Of a stretch of DNA of 64,000 bases, positions 37,883-47,147 are shown in pieces. A program made the position numbers and the translations under genes. Source of the stretch: Sphaerochaetaceae bacterium (GTDB lineage Bacteria; Spirochaetota; Spirochaetia; Sphaerochaetales; Sphaerochaetaceae); NCBI GenBank assembly GCA_028532915.1, contig JAQQAI010000023.1, positions 1 through 64,000 of the forward strand, written 5' to 3'. The number at the start of each line of letters is the position of its first letter. Position 1 is the first letter of the stretch. The notes below the pieces were generated by a model. The model did no database searches, had not been told where the DNA came from, and saw nothing but the letters and a program-made list of their open reading frames with translations.

Positions 37883-38855
37883 GTTTCTTGCTTTTTCCTT
37901 TTGTCTCTTTTGACATTTTTATTGCATGAAGTCTTTTTGCTGTCGGGAACATCACGATTCCGAAGATTATCATGAGCAGTGAAAGGATCTGCCCCATCGA
38001 TATATTCAGTAAAGAGAGGAAGAAGGCAGTAGTCGACGAATCGGACCCGGCCGCGATGATGTAACCAAGCTGACTGTCGGGCTGTCTCACATATTCGATG
38101 ATGAATCTGAACACCCCGTATCCGACAAGGTACCAGGCGATCGAATATCCGTCATATTTTCTCCGTTTCTGAATGACGAAGTACATGAACAGAAACAGAA
38201 CGATTCCCTCGAAGAACGCTTCGTAGAGCTGGCTGGGATGACGCGGCAGATTGATGAGCTGTCCGAGCTCATATTCTATGCCGATAGAATCGGCAAAGGT
38301 CCGTACCCACTCGTAATTGGTGGAAAACCTGGGGGCGGCGGGAAAGATCATTGCCCACGGTACATCGGAAACTCTTCCCCACAGTTCTCCGTTGATGAAA
38401 TTCCCCAACCTTCCGAACGTATATCCAAGAGGAATACCGGTGACGAGAATATCACCTATATGGAGGAAAGACATCTTATACCGTTTTGAGAAGATATATG
38501 TTCCGGCAACAGCTCCTACGAGTCCTCCATGATAGCTCATTCCGGGCAGTCCGACGAACCGTCCGTTTTGAAACGGCCAGAATATCAGCCACGGTTTCGT
38601 CCAGTAATACAAGCTTCCGTCATACAGCAGTGTAGAAAAGAGCCTGGCACCGATTATCAGACCCGTTATCGCATAGAGAAAGAGTGTGAGCGTATCGTCG
38701 TTGCTGATACTGATATATCCTTTCGTCCTCTGTCTTATAAACAGAATATAGGTGACAAAAAAGGCGACAATATACATCATCGAATACCATCGGATCGGAA
38801 GAGACGTGAAGATGAAAGGTGAAATCCAGTCAGGATAATTTACAAAATTCAACAT
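37857..38855 (-). CDS. lgt: Prolipoprotein diacylglyceryl transferase
   Basis: Transfers diacylglycerol to the lipobox cysteine of lipoproteins at the inner membrane, the first step of lipoprotein maturation. 332 residues with seven or so membrane helices. The signature GRLGNFINGELWGRVSDVPWAMIFP is clear, as are YHGGLVGAVAGTYIF and HPSQLYEAF near the C-terminal half. The tail is very basic (KETKGKSKKHEHNRKKN) and overlaps the pepP start. The ATG at 38855 lies 6 nt after a promoter -10 and has no Shine-Dalgarno. Consistent with predicted lipoproteins such as the one at 19790. Confidence 0.95.
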   Translation of the reverse strand: MLNFVNYPDWISPFIFTSLPIRWYSMMYIVAFFVTYILFIRQRTKGYISISNDDTLTLFLYAITGLIIGARLFSTLLYDGSLYYWTKPWLIFWPFQNGRFVGLPGMSYHGGLVGAVAGTYIFSKRYKMSFLHIGDILVTGIPLGYTFGRLGNFINGELWGRVSDVPWAMIFPAAPRFSTNYEWVRTFADSIGIEYELGQLINLPRHPSQLYEAFFEGIVLFLFMYFVIQKRRKYDGYSIAWYLVGYGVFRFIIEYVRQPDSQLGYIIAAGSDSSTTAFFLSLLNISMGQILSLLMIIFGIVMFPTAKRLHAIKMSKETKGKSKKHEHNRKKN

Positions 38856-38861
38856 GGCGAA

Positions 38862-38890
38862 AGTGTAATCTCAGAAGCCTTTGTGGTCAA
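38862..38890 (-). promoter_or_regulatory. Promoter of lgt, predicted leaderless transcript
   Basis: On the minus strand, -35 TTGACC (38885-38890), 17-bp spacer, -10 TACACT (38862-38867), then 6 nt to the ATG at 38855. Confidence 0.65.
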
Positions 38891-38905
38891 CCATATCCGC
38901 AGAGG

Positions 38906-38934
38906 TAGCCACTGCGCATCTTTTGAATTATATT
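38906..38934 (+). promoter_or_regulatory. Promoter of the S41 protease gene, leaderless arrangement
   Basis: -10 TATATT (38929-38934) ends 6 nt before the ATG at 38941; the -35 TAGCCA (38906-38911, 17-bp spacer) matches 4 of 6. The 85-bp gap to lgt thus holds two divergent promoters. Confidence 0.5.
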
Positions 38935-38940
38935 TTCCAT

Positions 38941-40371
38941 ATGAGAAGAAAACTTGTAATAGCAGTGTTGCTGATTTTTACCGCAGGCATGACGCTGTGG
39001 TCCAACGGAAACGAGGAACAGATCATACAGGACCTATTTCAGGACGGTACGATTCAGATTGACGAATCGGCTGATGAAATCAGTCAGAACATAGAGAAAC
39101 TGGAACAGTTATACAGGATCGTTGACAGGGATTTCCTATTTGATATCGACCACAAGGCCGTTTATGAAGAGATGGCTAAAGGACTGTTCGAAGGTCTCAA
39201 TGATGAATACTCGGCCTATATCGTCTCCAAAGAAAGCACCGATTTCAGTGAAGATACATTGGGAACCTACGGAGGGATCGGAGCATATATTTCCAAGAAC
39301 TATCTGGAGTATCGCGATTTCACGAAGCCGGAAACCTACATGATCAATATCACTTCGGTATTCCCCGGATCTCCGGCGGAAGCGGCGGGACTGCTGCCGG
39401 GAGATCTCATCAGCCATATCGACGGCGAACCGGTCGATGATCTCGAGGCGGAGGATTCCTCATCATCTCTCAAAGGTGAAGCGGGAACTGATGTCGTTCT
39501 CACAATCTACCGTAACGGAAGAACCTTCGAAGTGACTGTCACCCGGCAGAATATCCAGACTCCCACGGTTTCGGCATCGGTCATCGGTGATGATATGGGA
39601 TATCTGCAGATCACCCAGTTCACCGAATCAACTGCTATGCAGGTTCAGCAGAAGCTTGAAGAGATCGGGATTTCCACTCTCAGTTCACTGATCATCGATC
39701 TGCGCAACAATCCCGGAGGGATCGTAGACGGAACGCTTAGAATCGCCGATATGCTTCTCGATCAGGGAATCATCGTGCAGATACATTCGAAAAGCGCCGA
39801 CAAGGAGAGAGTATACATCGCCTCCCCGCCGGTTCTTGTTCCCGAATCGATACCGGTCGTCCTTTTAGTGAACGAAGGAAGTGCTTCCAGCTCCGAAATA
39901 CTGGCGGGAGCTCTGAAAGATAATGAAAGGGCAACTCTCATCGGAACGACGACCTACGGCAAAGGATTGATACAGATCGTAAGTCCGTTCGATGATGGAT
40001 ACTACACTCTCACGTGGAGTCAGTACAAAACACCCGACGGCAATGATATTCATAAAGTCGGCATTCCTGTGGATATTGAAGTGGATGCCATGACAGTCGC
40101 TGAAGAAGATATGGACGAGTATCTGAATTTCATCCAGAGCAATATCGCCAACGATTTCGTACAGGACCATCCTGAAGGAACTCAGGAAGATTATAATAAA
40201 TTCCTGTCTGAAGAACTTCCGGAAGAGAGAAACCTTTCCGATGATATTTACCGGCTCATTCTGAGAAGAGCCTATCTGATGGAGCTTCCCTATGATGAAC
40301 GTCCTATCGCGGATGTCGAATATGATGTCGTGCTGAAACGGGCAGTGGAATTTCTTACAACAGGCAAATAG
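38941..40371 (+). CDS. S41 family C-terminal processing protease (CtpA/Prc-like)
   Basis: An exported serine protease that trims C-termini of envelope proteins. 476 residues from ATG 38941; the longer ORF from 38881 would put 20 unrelated residues before the signal peptide MRRKLVIAVLLIFTAG. Order: signal peptide, helical N-terminal part, PDZ domain (about 120-210; VFPGSPAEAAGLLPGDLISHIDGEPV), and the S41 catalytic core with LRNNPGGIVDG and VNEGSASSSEILAGALKDNERATLIG holding the nucleophile serine, followed by TTYGKGLIQ with the general-base lysine. Followed directly by rsmE (stop and start adjacent). Confidence 0.92.
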   Translation: MRRKLVIAVLLIFTAGMTLWSNGNEEQIIQDLFQDGTIQIDESADEISQNIEKLEQLYRIVDRDFLFDIDHKAVYEEMAKGLFEGLNDEYSAYIVSKESTDFSEDTLGTYGGIGAYISKNYLEYRDFTKPETYMINITSVFPGSPAEAAGLLPGDLISHIDGEPVDDLEAEDSSSSLKGEAGTDVVLTIYRNGRTFEVTVTRQNIQTPTVSASVIGDDMGYLQITQFTESTAMQVQQKLEEIGISTLSSLIIDLRNNPGGIVDGTLRIADMLLDQGIIVQIHSKSADKERVYIASPPVLVPESIPVVLLVNEGSASSSEILAGALKDNERATLIGTTTYGKGLIQIVSPFDDGYYTLTWSQYKTPDGNDIHKVGIPVDIEVDAMTVAEEDMDEYLNFIQSNIANDFVQDHPEGTQEDYNKFLSEELPEERNLSDDIYRLILRRAYLMELPYDERPIADVEYDVVLKRAVEFLTTGK

Positions 40372-41163
40372 ATGAGAGTTTACATACTGCCGAGTTCCTT
40401 CAACGGAGAGAAAGAGATAACGATAAAGGGAAAGGACTTTCACTACCTTGTGAGAGTCCTGCGCCTGAAACCTCATACACCCTTCACCGCCCGTGCGGCC
40501 GACGGGACATTCTGGACGCTGACGATCAAGAAGATAGGCCAGATGTCACTCACTGCCGAGACAAAGCGGGTGGAGGGAAAGGCCGAAAGCACCACAGATA
40601 CTCTGAGCTGCTATGACGGAATCTTTCCTCCGATACATATGTATCAGGGAATGAGTAAAGGAAAGAAGATGGAAATGATCATCAAAGCCTGCACGGAGCT
40701 GGGAATCCACAAGATATCCCCCGTCCACTCCTCCTTCTGTGTCGCAGATATCACGGCAAAAAAACAAAGCAGGATAGAACGGTATCAGAATATCGTAAAA
40801 GAGGCCCTGCAGCAAAGCGGGTCTCCCGTCATGACGGAGGTCGGCGACCTGATCCATATCGGTGACCTGAATAAAGAGATCGAAAATCCATCCCGCCTCC
40901 TCGTCTTTCATCAGGTGCCGCAGAAAGAATCGTCATCGTTGTTCTCGATTCTGCGCAGATTGATCGACCAGGACCCCTCGGAAAAGATATCGCTGCTTGT
41001 AGGACCGGAGGGAGGCTTCTCTGATGATGAGGTTTCAGATCTGGTCAGCCACGGAGCAAGACCTGTATTTCTTCACACCAACATCCTGCGCACGGAGACC
41101 GCAGCCGTCGCGGCGGCCGCACTTACACAGCAGTATGTTATTGACCTTCTCTCTCATAAATAA
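40372..41163 (+). CDS. rsmE: 16S rRNA (uracil1498-N3)-methyltransferase
   Basis: SPOUT methyltransferase that modifies U1498 of 16S rRNA. 263 residues. N-terminal PUA-like part (HYLVRVLRLKPHTPFTARAADG) and C-terminal knotted domain with LLVGPEGGFSDDEV and FLHTNILRTETAAVAA, the AdoMet-binding signature. The ATG follows the TAG of the protease gene with no gap, so it depends on translational coupling. No clear terminator follows. Confidence 0.93.
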   Translation: MRVYILPSSFNGEKEITIKGKDFHYLVRVLRLKPHTPFTARAADGTFWTLTIKKIGQMSLTAETKRVEGKAESTTDTLSCYDGIFPPIHMYQGMSKGKKMEMIIKACTELGIHKISPVHSSFCVADITAKKQSRIERYQNIVKEALQQSGSPVMTEVGDLIHIGDLNKEIENPSRLLVFHQVPQKESSSLFSILRRLIDQDPSEKISLLVGPEGGFSDDEVSDLVSHGARPVFLHTNILRTETAAVAAAALTQQYVIDLLSHK

Positions 41164-41229
41164 GACATTGCTCAACTGCAGCAGAGGCTCTTACAGTAGA
41201 TAGCACACAATAATCTGCAGGAGCCTTTT

Positions 41230-42399
41230 ATGTCTCTCTACCTTTTTACCAGAAATTCAAGACTAAGATCGAACATAAATACGCAACTGAAAAAAGGCTG
41301 TATCTCGGCCGCCGACAGGCATTCGCTCAACTGTATCGGAAAAAAAATTGCAGCAGACCCCCACCCTGTTCTTATTATCGATGAATCATTCAATGAAGAG
41401 GGGATCCTTCCCTTCGTTGAATACTGCATCTCGCAGCATATACCCGGACCGAAGATATTCATTCCAAAAAGAAAGACCGAGCAGAGCGATTATGTTTACG
41501 ATGGGAATCATGCGATTCTCTACAGACCATTCTCTATAGAACAGCTGCTGGTATGTGCAATCCGGTTAGGGTCTGTAGAAGCGGTCGCCGAACATATCAG
41601 CGATGAGATGAGAGAATCGATCGAAAAGAAGTACTGTAAGAACTTGTATTCCACCTTTCTGGTGGGCGATTCTGACCATATCAGGGAGGTAAGAGAGATC
41701 ATCCGGCAGATAGGAAACCGCTTTGAATATGTCCACCTGAACGGAGAGTCGGGAACGGGAAAGGAAATCGTTGCATCTCTTCTCCACTATGAAAGAAATA
41801 TCAGCAGCCCCTTTGAAGCTGTGAACTGCTCGACGATCCCGCCCACACTGGCCGATGCTTTTCTGTTCGGAGCGAAAAAGGGGGCGTACACGGATTCTAA
41901 AAACGAACAGAAAGGGTGTGTGAAACGTGCTGATAACGGAATCCTCTTTCTTGATGAGATCGAGGACCTGCCTTTCGAAATTCAGGGAAAACTTCTTAGA
42001 GTACTCGAAACCAAAAAATTCACCTCTCTGGGCAGCGATGAGATCGAAACGAGCAACTTCAGACTCATCACTGCGAGCAACGTAGATCTCAAGCAGCTCG
42101 TATCTCTCAAACGGCTGCGTTTCGACCTCTATCACAGGATCAACAAGGTAGTGATCACGTTACTTCCTCTGAGAGAGAGAAAAGAGGATATCCTGCCGCT
42201 TATCGGGCACTTCATGAACAAAAAGCATGAGAAAAGAGAGATCGAAAAGGAAACCCTCGATTACATGCTGACCTACCACTGGCCCGGAAATGTCAGAGAG
42301 CTGTTCAATACACTCGAACAACTGCTTCTTTTCAATACTCATACCGAGACGATATCGAAGGAAAACATCGCAGTCGATTCGATCTTCAACAGAACATAA
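41230..42399 (+). CDS. AAA+ sigma-54-activator-like regulator with altered GAFTGA loop and no DNA-binding domain
   Basis: 389 residues. The N-terminal 120 residues look like a degenerate receiver (LIIDESF; the usual KPF is RPF in LYRPFSIEQ). Then comes the AAA+ core: Walker A GESGTGKE, Walker B ILFLDEIEDLP, and the arginine-finger region LRFDLYHRINKV, with TYHWPGNVRELFNTLEQL at the end. The sigma-54-contacting loop, normally GAFTGA, reads GAYTDS (residues 218-223). The protein ends soon after the AAA+ lid, with no Fis-type helix-turn-helix. CAGGAG precedes the start. It may bind partners other than sigma-54 or act without binding DNA. Function unknown; the domain assignment is secure. Confidence 0.82.
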   Translation: MSLYLFTRNSRLRSNINTQLKKGCISAADRHSLNCIGKKIAADPHPVLIIDESFNEEGILPFVEYCISQHIPGPKIFIPKRKTEQSDYVYDGNHAILYRPFSIEQLLVCAIRLGSVEAVAEHISDEMRESIEKKYCKNLYSTFLVGDSDHIREVREIIRQIGNRFEYVHLNGESGTGKEIVASLLHYERNISSPFEAVNCSTIPPTLADAFLFGAKKGAYTDSKNEQKGCVKRADNGILFLDEIEDLPFEIQGKLLRVLETKKFTSLGSDEIETSNFRLITASNVDLKQLVSLKRLRFDLYHRINKVVITLLPLRERKEDILPLIGHFMNKKHEKREIEKETLDYMLTYHWPGNVRELFNTLEQLLLFNTHTETISKENIAVDSIFNRT

Positions 42400-42612
42400 A
42401 ACGGAACTTGCTCCCATTTTATATTGTTCCGGTTTATCGAATAGAATTGCTCAAACATCCACGGGGAAAAATTTTTTCAGATTTTTCTTGCATTTTCCAG
42501 TGAAGAAAATGTATTGATCAAGAATGCATTTATAAGGAAAGAGATGCAAAATTTTTACTAGCAAACAGGTCAAAATAGGAATCTGTGCAGGTGTGAACAA
42601 CTCATAACAACT

Positions 42613-42621
42613 TGTGGATAA
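42613..42621 (-). promoter_or_regulatory. DnaA box
   Basis: TGTGGATAA, a perfect complement of TTATCCACA, in the middle of the gene-free region. Confidence 0.6.
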
Positions 42622-42835
42622 CTTGTTGATTCACTGTCGATATTATCTATAAAAACAGTTATAAGAATAACAATAAAAGTTATATAATTATTACTTAAAC
42701 CCGGTACCGGTAATTATCATATAATTATTTATATCATATAAAGATACATATTACGTATTGTATAGTATGCTACACCTCTCTGTAATCTGTACAAAAAGAG
42801 AGAATATCCAATCTTCTACCGCTGTATGGAAAGGT

Positions 42836-42844
42836 TGTGGATAA
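42836..42844 (-). promoter_or_regulatory. DnaA box
   Basis: Second perfect TGTGGATAA in the same orientation, 223 bp from the first and within the same 15-bp repeat. Confidence 0.6.
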
Positions 42845-42917
42845 CTTGTGTAATTGTCTTGTATCATCTGTGGGAAACTGGATAGTGTGAAGAGAGAAAT
42901 CCTTGAATATTATGAGT

Positions 42918-44210
42918 TTAGCTTTCTCTTTTTATCTTCGCTCCAATCTGCAGAAGCTTGCCGGTCAGATCCTCATAGCCTCGCTCGATCTGGTAGATGT
43001 TCTGGATGATAGAAGTCCCTTCGGCACATAGTGTCGCGATCACCAGAGCCATGCCCGCTCTCACATCGGGCGATGAAACGATTGCAGGTTTAAGAATGTT
43101 CGGCCCCTGGATCACGGCCCGGTGTGGATCACACAGAATGATATCGGCTCCCATACGGATAAGCCAATCAATGAAGAACATCCTTGATTCATACATCTTC
43201 TCATGAACCAGTATTGTTCCATTCATCTGAGTTGCCGCCACAGTTATGATACTCAGCAGGTCTGCCGGAAATCCGGGCCACGGAGCATCATCTATCTTGT
43301 TGGTAAAACCGCTCACACTTTTTGATATGATTCGTTTCTGATTCTTCGGGATAATGATGGAATCCGGACCGCTTGCTTTCCAGCTCAGTCCTATCTTTCT
43401 ATATCCCTGTTCGATCACCATAAGATCATCTCTGCTCACATTCTTCAGTTCAATTTCACTTGCGGTAGCACCGGCCAGACCTATGAAAGAACCGATCTCC
43501 ATATAATCGGGTCCGATAGAAAAATCACATCCATGCAGTTTCTCAACACCTTCGACGGACAGCACATTGGAACCTATCCCGGAAATCTTCGCTCCCATGC
43601 AGTTGAGCATCCTGCACAGATCCTGGACATGAGGTTCGCAGGCGGCATGGACGATAGTAGTGCTCCCTCTGGCCATAGAGGCGATCATGATGACATTCTC
43701 GGTAGTGGTCACTGAGGCTTCATTCAAAAATATTCTGTTTCCGACAAGTTCGTCAGATTGAACAATAAGGTATCCGTCATCATTTACATGACAGGATGCT
43801 GAAAAGAGTTCCAGAGCATCAATGAGAGTATCTATTCTTCTGAACCCTATCACATCACCGCCGGGAGGCGGAAGCACGAGGCTCTTCGCCCTGGTGAGCA
43901 AAGGCCCTACCAGAAGAAGGGAAGCCCTTATTGATTCAACATGAGAGGGAGAAAGATAAATTGAAGACCAGTCGCATCCAAAGCTGTCGATCTCGCAGGT
44001 ATGATCATCATGCAGTTTCACATCCACGTTGATAGACCGCAGCAGTTCTGATAGAACCTTGATATCTTCGATCAGAGGTATGTTGCGAAGTATGATTCTC
44101 TCATCGCTAAGCAATGCTGCGGTCATAGCTGCCAGAGCCCCGTTCTTGTTTCCGCTTATGGTGATCTGTCCTTCTAGAGGTGTTCCCCCTTCAATCACGT
44201 AACTTTCCAT
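42918..44210 (-). CDS. murA: UDP-N-acetylglucosamine 1-carboxyvinyltransferase, Asp-type active site
   Basis: Adds enolpyruvate from PEP to UDP-GlcNAc, the first committed step of peptidoglycan synthesis. 430 residues from ATG 44210; the frame opens 17 codons earlier, but MESYVIEGG aligns with the family start and lies 6 nt after a promoter -10. The conserved ISGNKNGALAAM holds the Lys-Asn pair. In the active-site loop the usual cysteine (PGGC) is replaced by aspartate: PPPGGDVIGFRRID, Asp119 (codon 43854-43856). The same change is known from fosfomycin-insensitive MurA of mycobacteria, chlamydiae and some spirochaetes. Divergent from the PfkB-type kinase gene; alone on its transcript. Confidence 0.95.
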   Translation of the reverse strand: MESYVIEGGTPLEGQITISGNKNGALAAMTAALLSDERIILRNIPLIEDIKVLSELLRSINVDVKLHDDHTCEIDSFGCDWSSIYLSPSHVESIRASLLLVGPLLTRAKSLVLPPPGGDVIGFRRIDTLIDALELFSASCHVNDDGYLIVQSDELVGNRIFLNEASVTTTENVIMIASMARGSTTIVHAACEPHVQDLCRMLNCMGAKISGIGSNVLSVEGVEKLHGCDFSIGPDYMEIGSFIGLAGATASEIELKNVSRDDLMVIEQGYRKIGLSWKASGPDSIIIPKNQKRIISKSVSGFTNKIDDAPWPGFPADLLSIITVAATQMNGTILVHEKMYESRMFFIDWLIRMGADIILCDPHRAVIQGPNILKPAIVSSPDVRAGMALVIATLCAEGTSIIQNIYQIERGYEDLTGKLLQIGAKIKRES

Positions 44211-44216
44211 TATTCT

Positions 44217-44245
44217 ATCGTACTCGGGAACAAACCTTTTGACAA
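44217..44245 (-). promoter_or_regulatory. Promoter of murA, predicted leaderless transcript
   Basis: On the minus strand, -35 TTGTCA (44240-44245), 17-bp spacer, -10 TACGAT (44217-44222), then 6 nt to the ATG at 44210. Confidence 0.6.
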
Positions 44246-44250
44246 TCAGG

Positions 44251-44279
44251 TTGTTTATCATCGCAAAGCAAAGTAAAAT
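44251..44279 (+). promoter_or_regulatory. Promoter of the PfkB-type kinase gene, predicted leaderless transcript
   Basis: -35 TTGTTT (44251-44256), 17-bp spacer, -10 TAAAAT (44274-44279), then 6 nt to the ATG at 44286. Its -35 lies only 5 bp from the murA -35 on the other strand, so the two polymerases would compete. Confidence 0.6.
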
Positions 44280-44285
44280 AGCTCT

Positions 44286-45293
44286 ATGGCAAATGACACG
44301 TTACGGGTATACGGAGTAGGAAATCCCCTCATAGATATAATCACCTTCATAGAAGAAGTAAAACTGGAACGCCTGGGAATCCATAAAGGTGCCATGCATC
44401 TGATAAACATCGAGCGCAGAGAAGAGCTTCTGAAAATCATAAGCGATATGGAAGTTGAATACTCCTGCGGAGGTTCCTGTCCTAATACGATACTTACACT
44501 CGCATCTCTCGGCGTGGGGACAACTCTCGCAGGGAAGGTTGGTAAAGATGAATTCGGAAGAATCTATAAAGAGAAAGTTACCGGACACCATGTCAACGAT
44601 GAGATTACCGTATGCGATGAGGCGACAGGGTCTTCGATCATATTCATCACCGAGGATTCAGAGAGAACCATGAACACATATCTGGGAGCAAACCGTTTCT
44701 ACAACAGAGAGGATATCGTCGCCTCTTCTATTGCCGATGCCGATTTCTTCCATTTTACGGGATATATGTATGATACACCTTCGCAGAAGGAAGCCGTTCA
44801 TATTGCTTTGGATATTGCCAAAAAAGCCGGGACGACGATAACCTTCGATATCGCAGATATCTTTGCAGTGGGAAGAAACAGAGATGATTTTCTCCGTCTG
44901 ATAGAAACCTATGCGGATGTGGTGTTTGCAAACAGCGAAGAAGCGAGAATCATCTTCAATCATTATGACCCGTTTGAATGCTGTAAATCGATGGGTAAAC
45001 TGTGCACCACGGCAATAGTGAAGAACGGAAAACTCGGTTCTTTCATCTCCCATAACCGGAAAATCCATAATATACCGGTTGAAGGCCCGAGCACGCCGGT
45101 AGATACGACCGGAGCAGGTGATATCTATGCTGCAGGATTCTTATTCGGATTATGTAATCATCTGGGCATCGAAGAATCCGGATATATCGCTTCCTATCTT
45201 GCAGGAGAGATCATACAGCAAAGAGGAGCGCAGTTCTCGAAAGAGAAAGCGCTCCTGATAAAATCGATGCTGGAAAATAAATTTGATCTATAA
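44286..45293 (+). CDS. PfkB-family (ribokinase/adenosine kinase-like) sugar or nucleoside kinase
   Basis: 335 residues. Motifs: [11 protein letters not shown] at the start, [18 protein letters not shown] (substrate side), [16 protein letters not shown], and the ATP-site anion hole [19 protein letters not shown] with the catalytic aspartate. The layout is closest to the adenosine-kinase-like branch, but the substrate cannot be fixed from sequence. The last 6 bp overlap the end of the convergent metK gene. The predicted transcript is leaderless. Confidence 0.85.
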   Translation: MANDTLRVYGVGNPLIDIITFIEEVKLERLGIHKGAMHLINIERREELLKIISDMEVEYSCGGSCPNTILTLASLGVGTTLAGKVGKDEFGRIYKEKVTGHHVNDEITVCDEATGSSIIFITEDSERTMNTYLGANRFYNREDIVASSIADADFFHFTGYMYDTPSQKEAVHIALDIAKKAGTTITFDIADIFAVGRNRDDFLRLIETYADVVFANSEEARIIFNHYDPFECCKSMGKLCTTAIVKNGKLGSFISHNRKIHNIPVEGPSTPVDTTGAGDIYAAGFLFGLCNHLGIEESGYIASYLAGEIIQQRGAQFSKEKALLIKSMLENKFDL

Positions 45294-46433
45294 TGTGCGA
45301 GGTTTGGGAAGTATCGTCTCCCAGGGAACACCATCCTTGCCGAAATGACCGTAATTCATATTATCTCTGTAGATGGGTCTGCGCAGATCAAGATGCCCGA
45401 TTATTCCTTTCGGTGAAAAATCGAACTCTTTATAGATAATCTTCTCAATTTCACTATCGGGAATGAGGCCGGTATTGAACGTATCGACTGAAATAGAAAC
45501 AGGATCTGCAACACCTATAGCATAGGAGAGCTGAATCTCGACTCTTTTACACAATCCCCAGGCAACCAGATTCTTTGCAACGAATCGGGCCATATAGCAT
45601 GCGGAGCGGTCTACCTTCGACGGATCTTTTCCGCTGAATGCCCCTCCACCGTGCCGGGCCATTCCGCCGTAGGTATCCACGATGATCTTTCTGCCCGTGA
45701 GTCCTGTATCTGCTGCAGGACCGCCGTCAACGAACCTTCCTGTCGGATTGATATGATAAACCGTTGCATCAGAAAGAAGACCCGTGTCCTTCAGAACATA
45801 TTCGATTATTTCCTTTTTGATGAATTTTTTCAGATCTTCATTGGAAATCTTACTGGAATGCTGATGAGAAAGAACGACAGTATCAATTGCTACCGGACGG
45901 TCGTTCTCATACTGCAGAGTAACCTGAGCTTTTGAATCGGGACGCATCCATTGAATGCCTTCAACCTTTCTCAGATGAGCAGCACGCTTTAAGAGCATAT
46001 GAGAATACATGACAGGAGCCGGCATCAACTCGGGTGTTTCATCACAGGCATAACCGAACATCAGCCCCTGATCTCCTGCGCCCTGACTGCCGGAAAAAGA
46101 GGTTTTTTCATCGACGCCGAGTGCGATGTCAGGAGACTGGGTATGAAGCAGCTGCTTCACCTGAAGAGAGTCTGCACTGAATCCGAGAGACGGATCGTCG
46201 TAGCCGATCGACCGGACAACTTCCCTCACGATCTTTTCCGTATCAAAGGATGCTGTTGTAGTGATTTCTCCTCCGACAAGGACGAAATCCGTGGTCGCGA
46301 ATGTCTCACACGCGACCCGGGAATTTTTGTCAACATCAAGGCAGGCATCTAAGATAGCATCAGATATCTGATCGCATACCTTATCCGGGTGTCCTTCACT
46401 AACCGATTCACTGGTAAATAAGTGTTTTTTCAT
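45288..46433 (-). CDS. metK: S-adenosylmethionine synthase
   Basis: Makes AdoMet from methionine and ATP. 381 residues, standard. Signatures: [39 protein letters not shown], and [19 protein letters not shown]. It lies 17 nt downstream of the jag stop on the same strand, without a strong Shine-Dalgarno (AGGG at 9 nt), and is likely the last gene of the rpmH-rnpA-yidC-jag-metK operon. Works with metH and metF elsewhere in the window. Confidence 0.96.
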   Translation of the reverse strand: MKKHLFTSESVSEGHPDKVCDQISDAILDACLDVDKNSRVACETFATTDFVLVGGEITTTASFDTEKIVREVVRSIGYDDPSLGFSADSLQVKQLLHTQSPDIALGVDEKTSFSGSQGAGDQGLMFGYACDETPELMPAPVMYSHMLLKRAAHLRKVEGIQWMRPDSKAQVTLQYENDRPVAIDTVVLSHQHSSKISNEDLKKFIKKEIIEYVLKDTGLLSDATVYHINPTGRFVDGGPAADTGLTGRKIIVDTYGGMARHGGGAFSGKDPSKVDRSACYMARFVAKNLVAWGLCKRVEIQLSYAIGVADPVSISVDTFNTGLIPDSEIEKIIYKEFDFSPKGIIGHLDLRRPIYRDNMNYGHFGKDGVPWETILPKPRTL

Positions 46434-46450
46434 TTGATGTAGCCCTATGT

Positions 46451-47125
46451 TTATTGGCGAAGAGGCGGCAGTGTATCGTCAACCAGGATCCTGACCTGTT
46501 TGAACAGACCATCACCCTCGCTCTTGGTTTCTATTCCATCAATGTCATTTAAGGCAGTATGTATCAATCGTCTTTCGAAAGGATTCATCGGTTCGAGCAG
46601 CTGACTCTTTCCGTTCTTCTTAACATTCTGAGCAGTCTTATAAGCCAGACGGACTATGAATTCCTCATGGCGCATCCTGTAGTTCTCGCTGTCCACGACA
46701 ACTTTCACATGAGAAAGAAGCTGTCCGGCATATACATTCACAATAAGCTGAATTGCATCAAGATTCTTTCCCTTCTTTCCGATGATGATGGCAGAATGCT
46801 CAGAAACGATATTCAGACCGATCTTCCCGTTTCTGCGGAAATTGATTTCCACAGTGCCGGGGTATCCCATCTTTAAAAGAAGAGTCGACAGAAATTCGAC
46901 TATCTTCTCTTCGAAATCTTCATCGAATGAAGTCTCCTCTTCTTTTTTCTTTTCCTCTTTCTGCTGTCGGACATGGACCCGGATCTTCACGTTCCCTTTT
47001 TTAAAAAGAGAACGCTTTCCGGTGTCTACTACTTCAATATCAATATCTTCCTGAACCAGCTGAAGCTCTTCCATCGCCTTGGCGATCGCTTCCTGTTCGG
47101 TTTTTCCTTCAAATTCTCTGACCAT
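46451..47125 (-). CDS. jag: Jag/KhpB RNA-binding protein
   Basis: 224 residues with the three expected parts: Jag-N ([22 protein letters not shown]), a charged linker rich in Lys and Glu (about 60-75), a KH domain with [19 protein letters not shown], and an R3H domain ending in [23 protein letters not shown]. Binds RNA and is involved in cell division and envelope homeostasis in several bacteria. GGAG is 10 nt before the ATG. It follows yidC by 22 nt, the usual order. Confidence 0.93.
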   Translation of the reverse strand: MVREFEGKTEQEAIAKAMEELQLVQEDIDIEVVDTGKRSLFKKGNVKIRVHVRQQKEEKKKEEETSFDEDFEEKIVEFLSTLLLKMGYPGTVEINFRRNGKIGLNIVSEHSAIIIGKKGKNLDAIQLIVNVYAGQLLSHVKVVVDSENYRMRHEEFIVRLAYKTAQNVKKNGKSQLLEPMNPFERRLIHTALNDIDGIETKSEGDGLFKQVRILVDDTLPPLRQ

Positions 47126-47147
47126 AGGTATCTTCTCCTAATCTCAA

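Larger units (their letters stand above)
42400..42917. other. 518-bp gene-free AT-rich region with two perfect DnaA boxes
   Basis: Neither strand holds a convincing gene. It contains two copies of the 15-mer TTGTGGATAACTTGT (42612-42626 and 42835-42849), each including a perfect DnaA box. It also holds a long AT-rich tract (about 42650-42770) interrupted by the palindrome CCGGTACCGG (42702-42711). A weak inverted repeat (42402-42407 with 42426-42431) after the regulator stop could be a terminator. The region is a candidate DnaA-binding locus about 10 kb from the dnaA-dnaN gap. Confidence 0.6.

Noticed and set aside
38908-38914. GCCACTG, the core of the cobalamin riboswitch B12 box, ahead of the S41 protease
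   Set aside because: Only a 7-mer; the gap to lgt is 85 bp, far too short for the riboswitch, and the predicted transcript starts after it.
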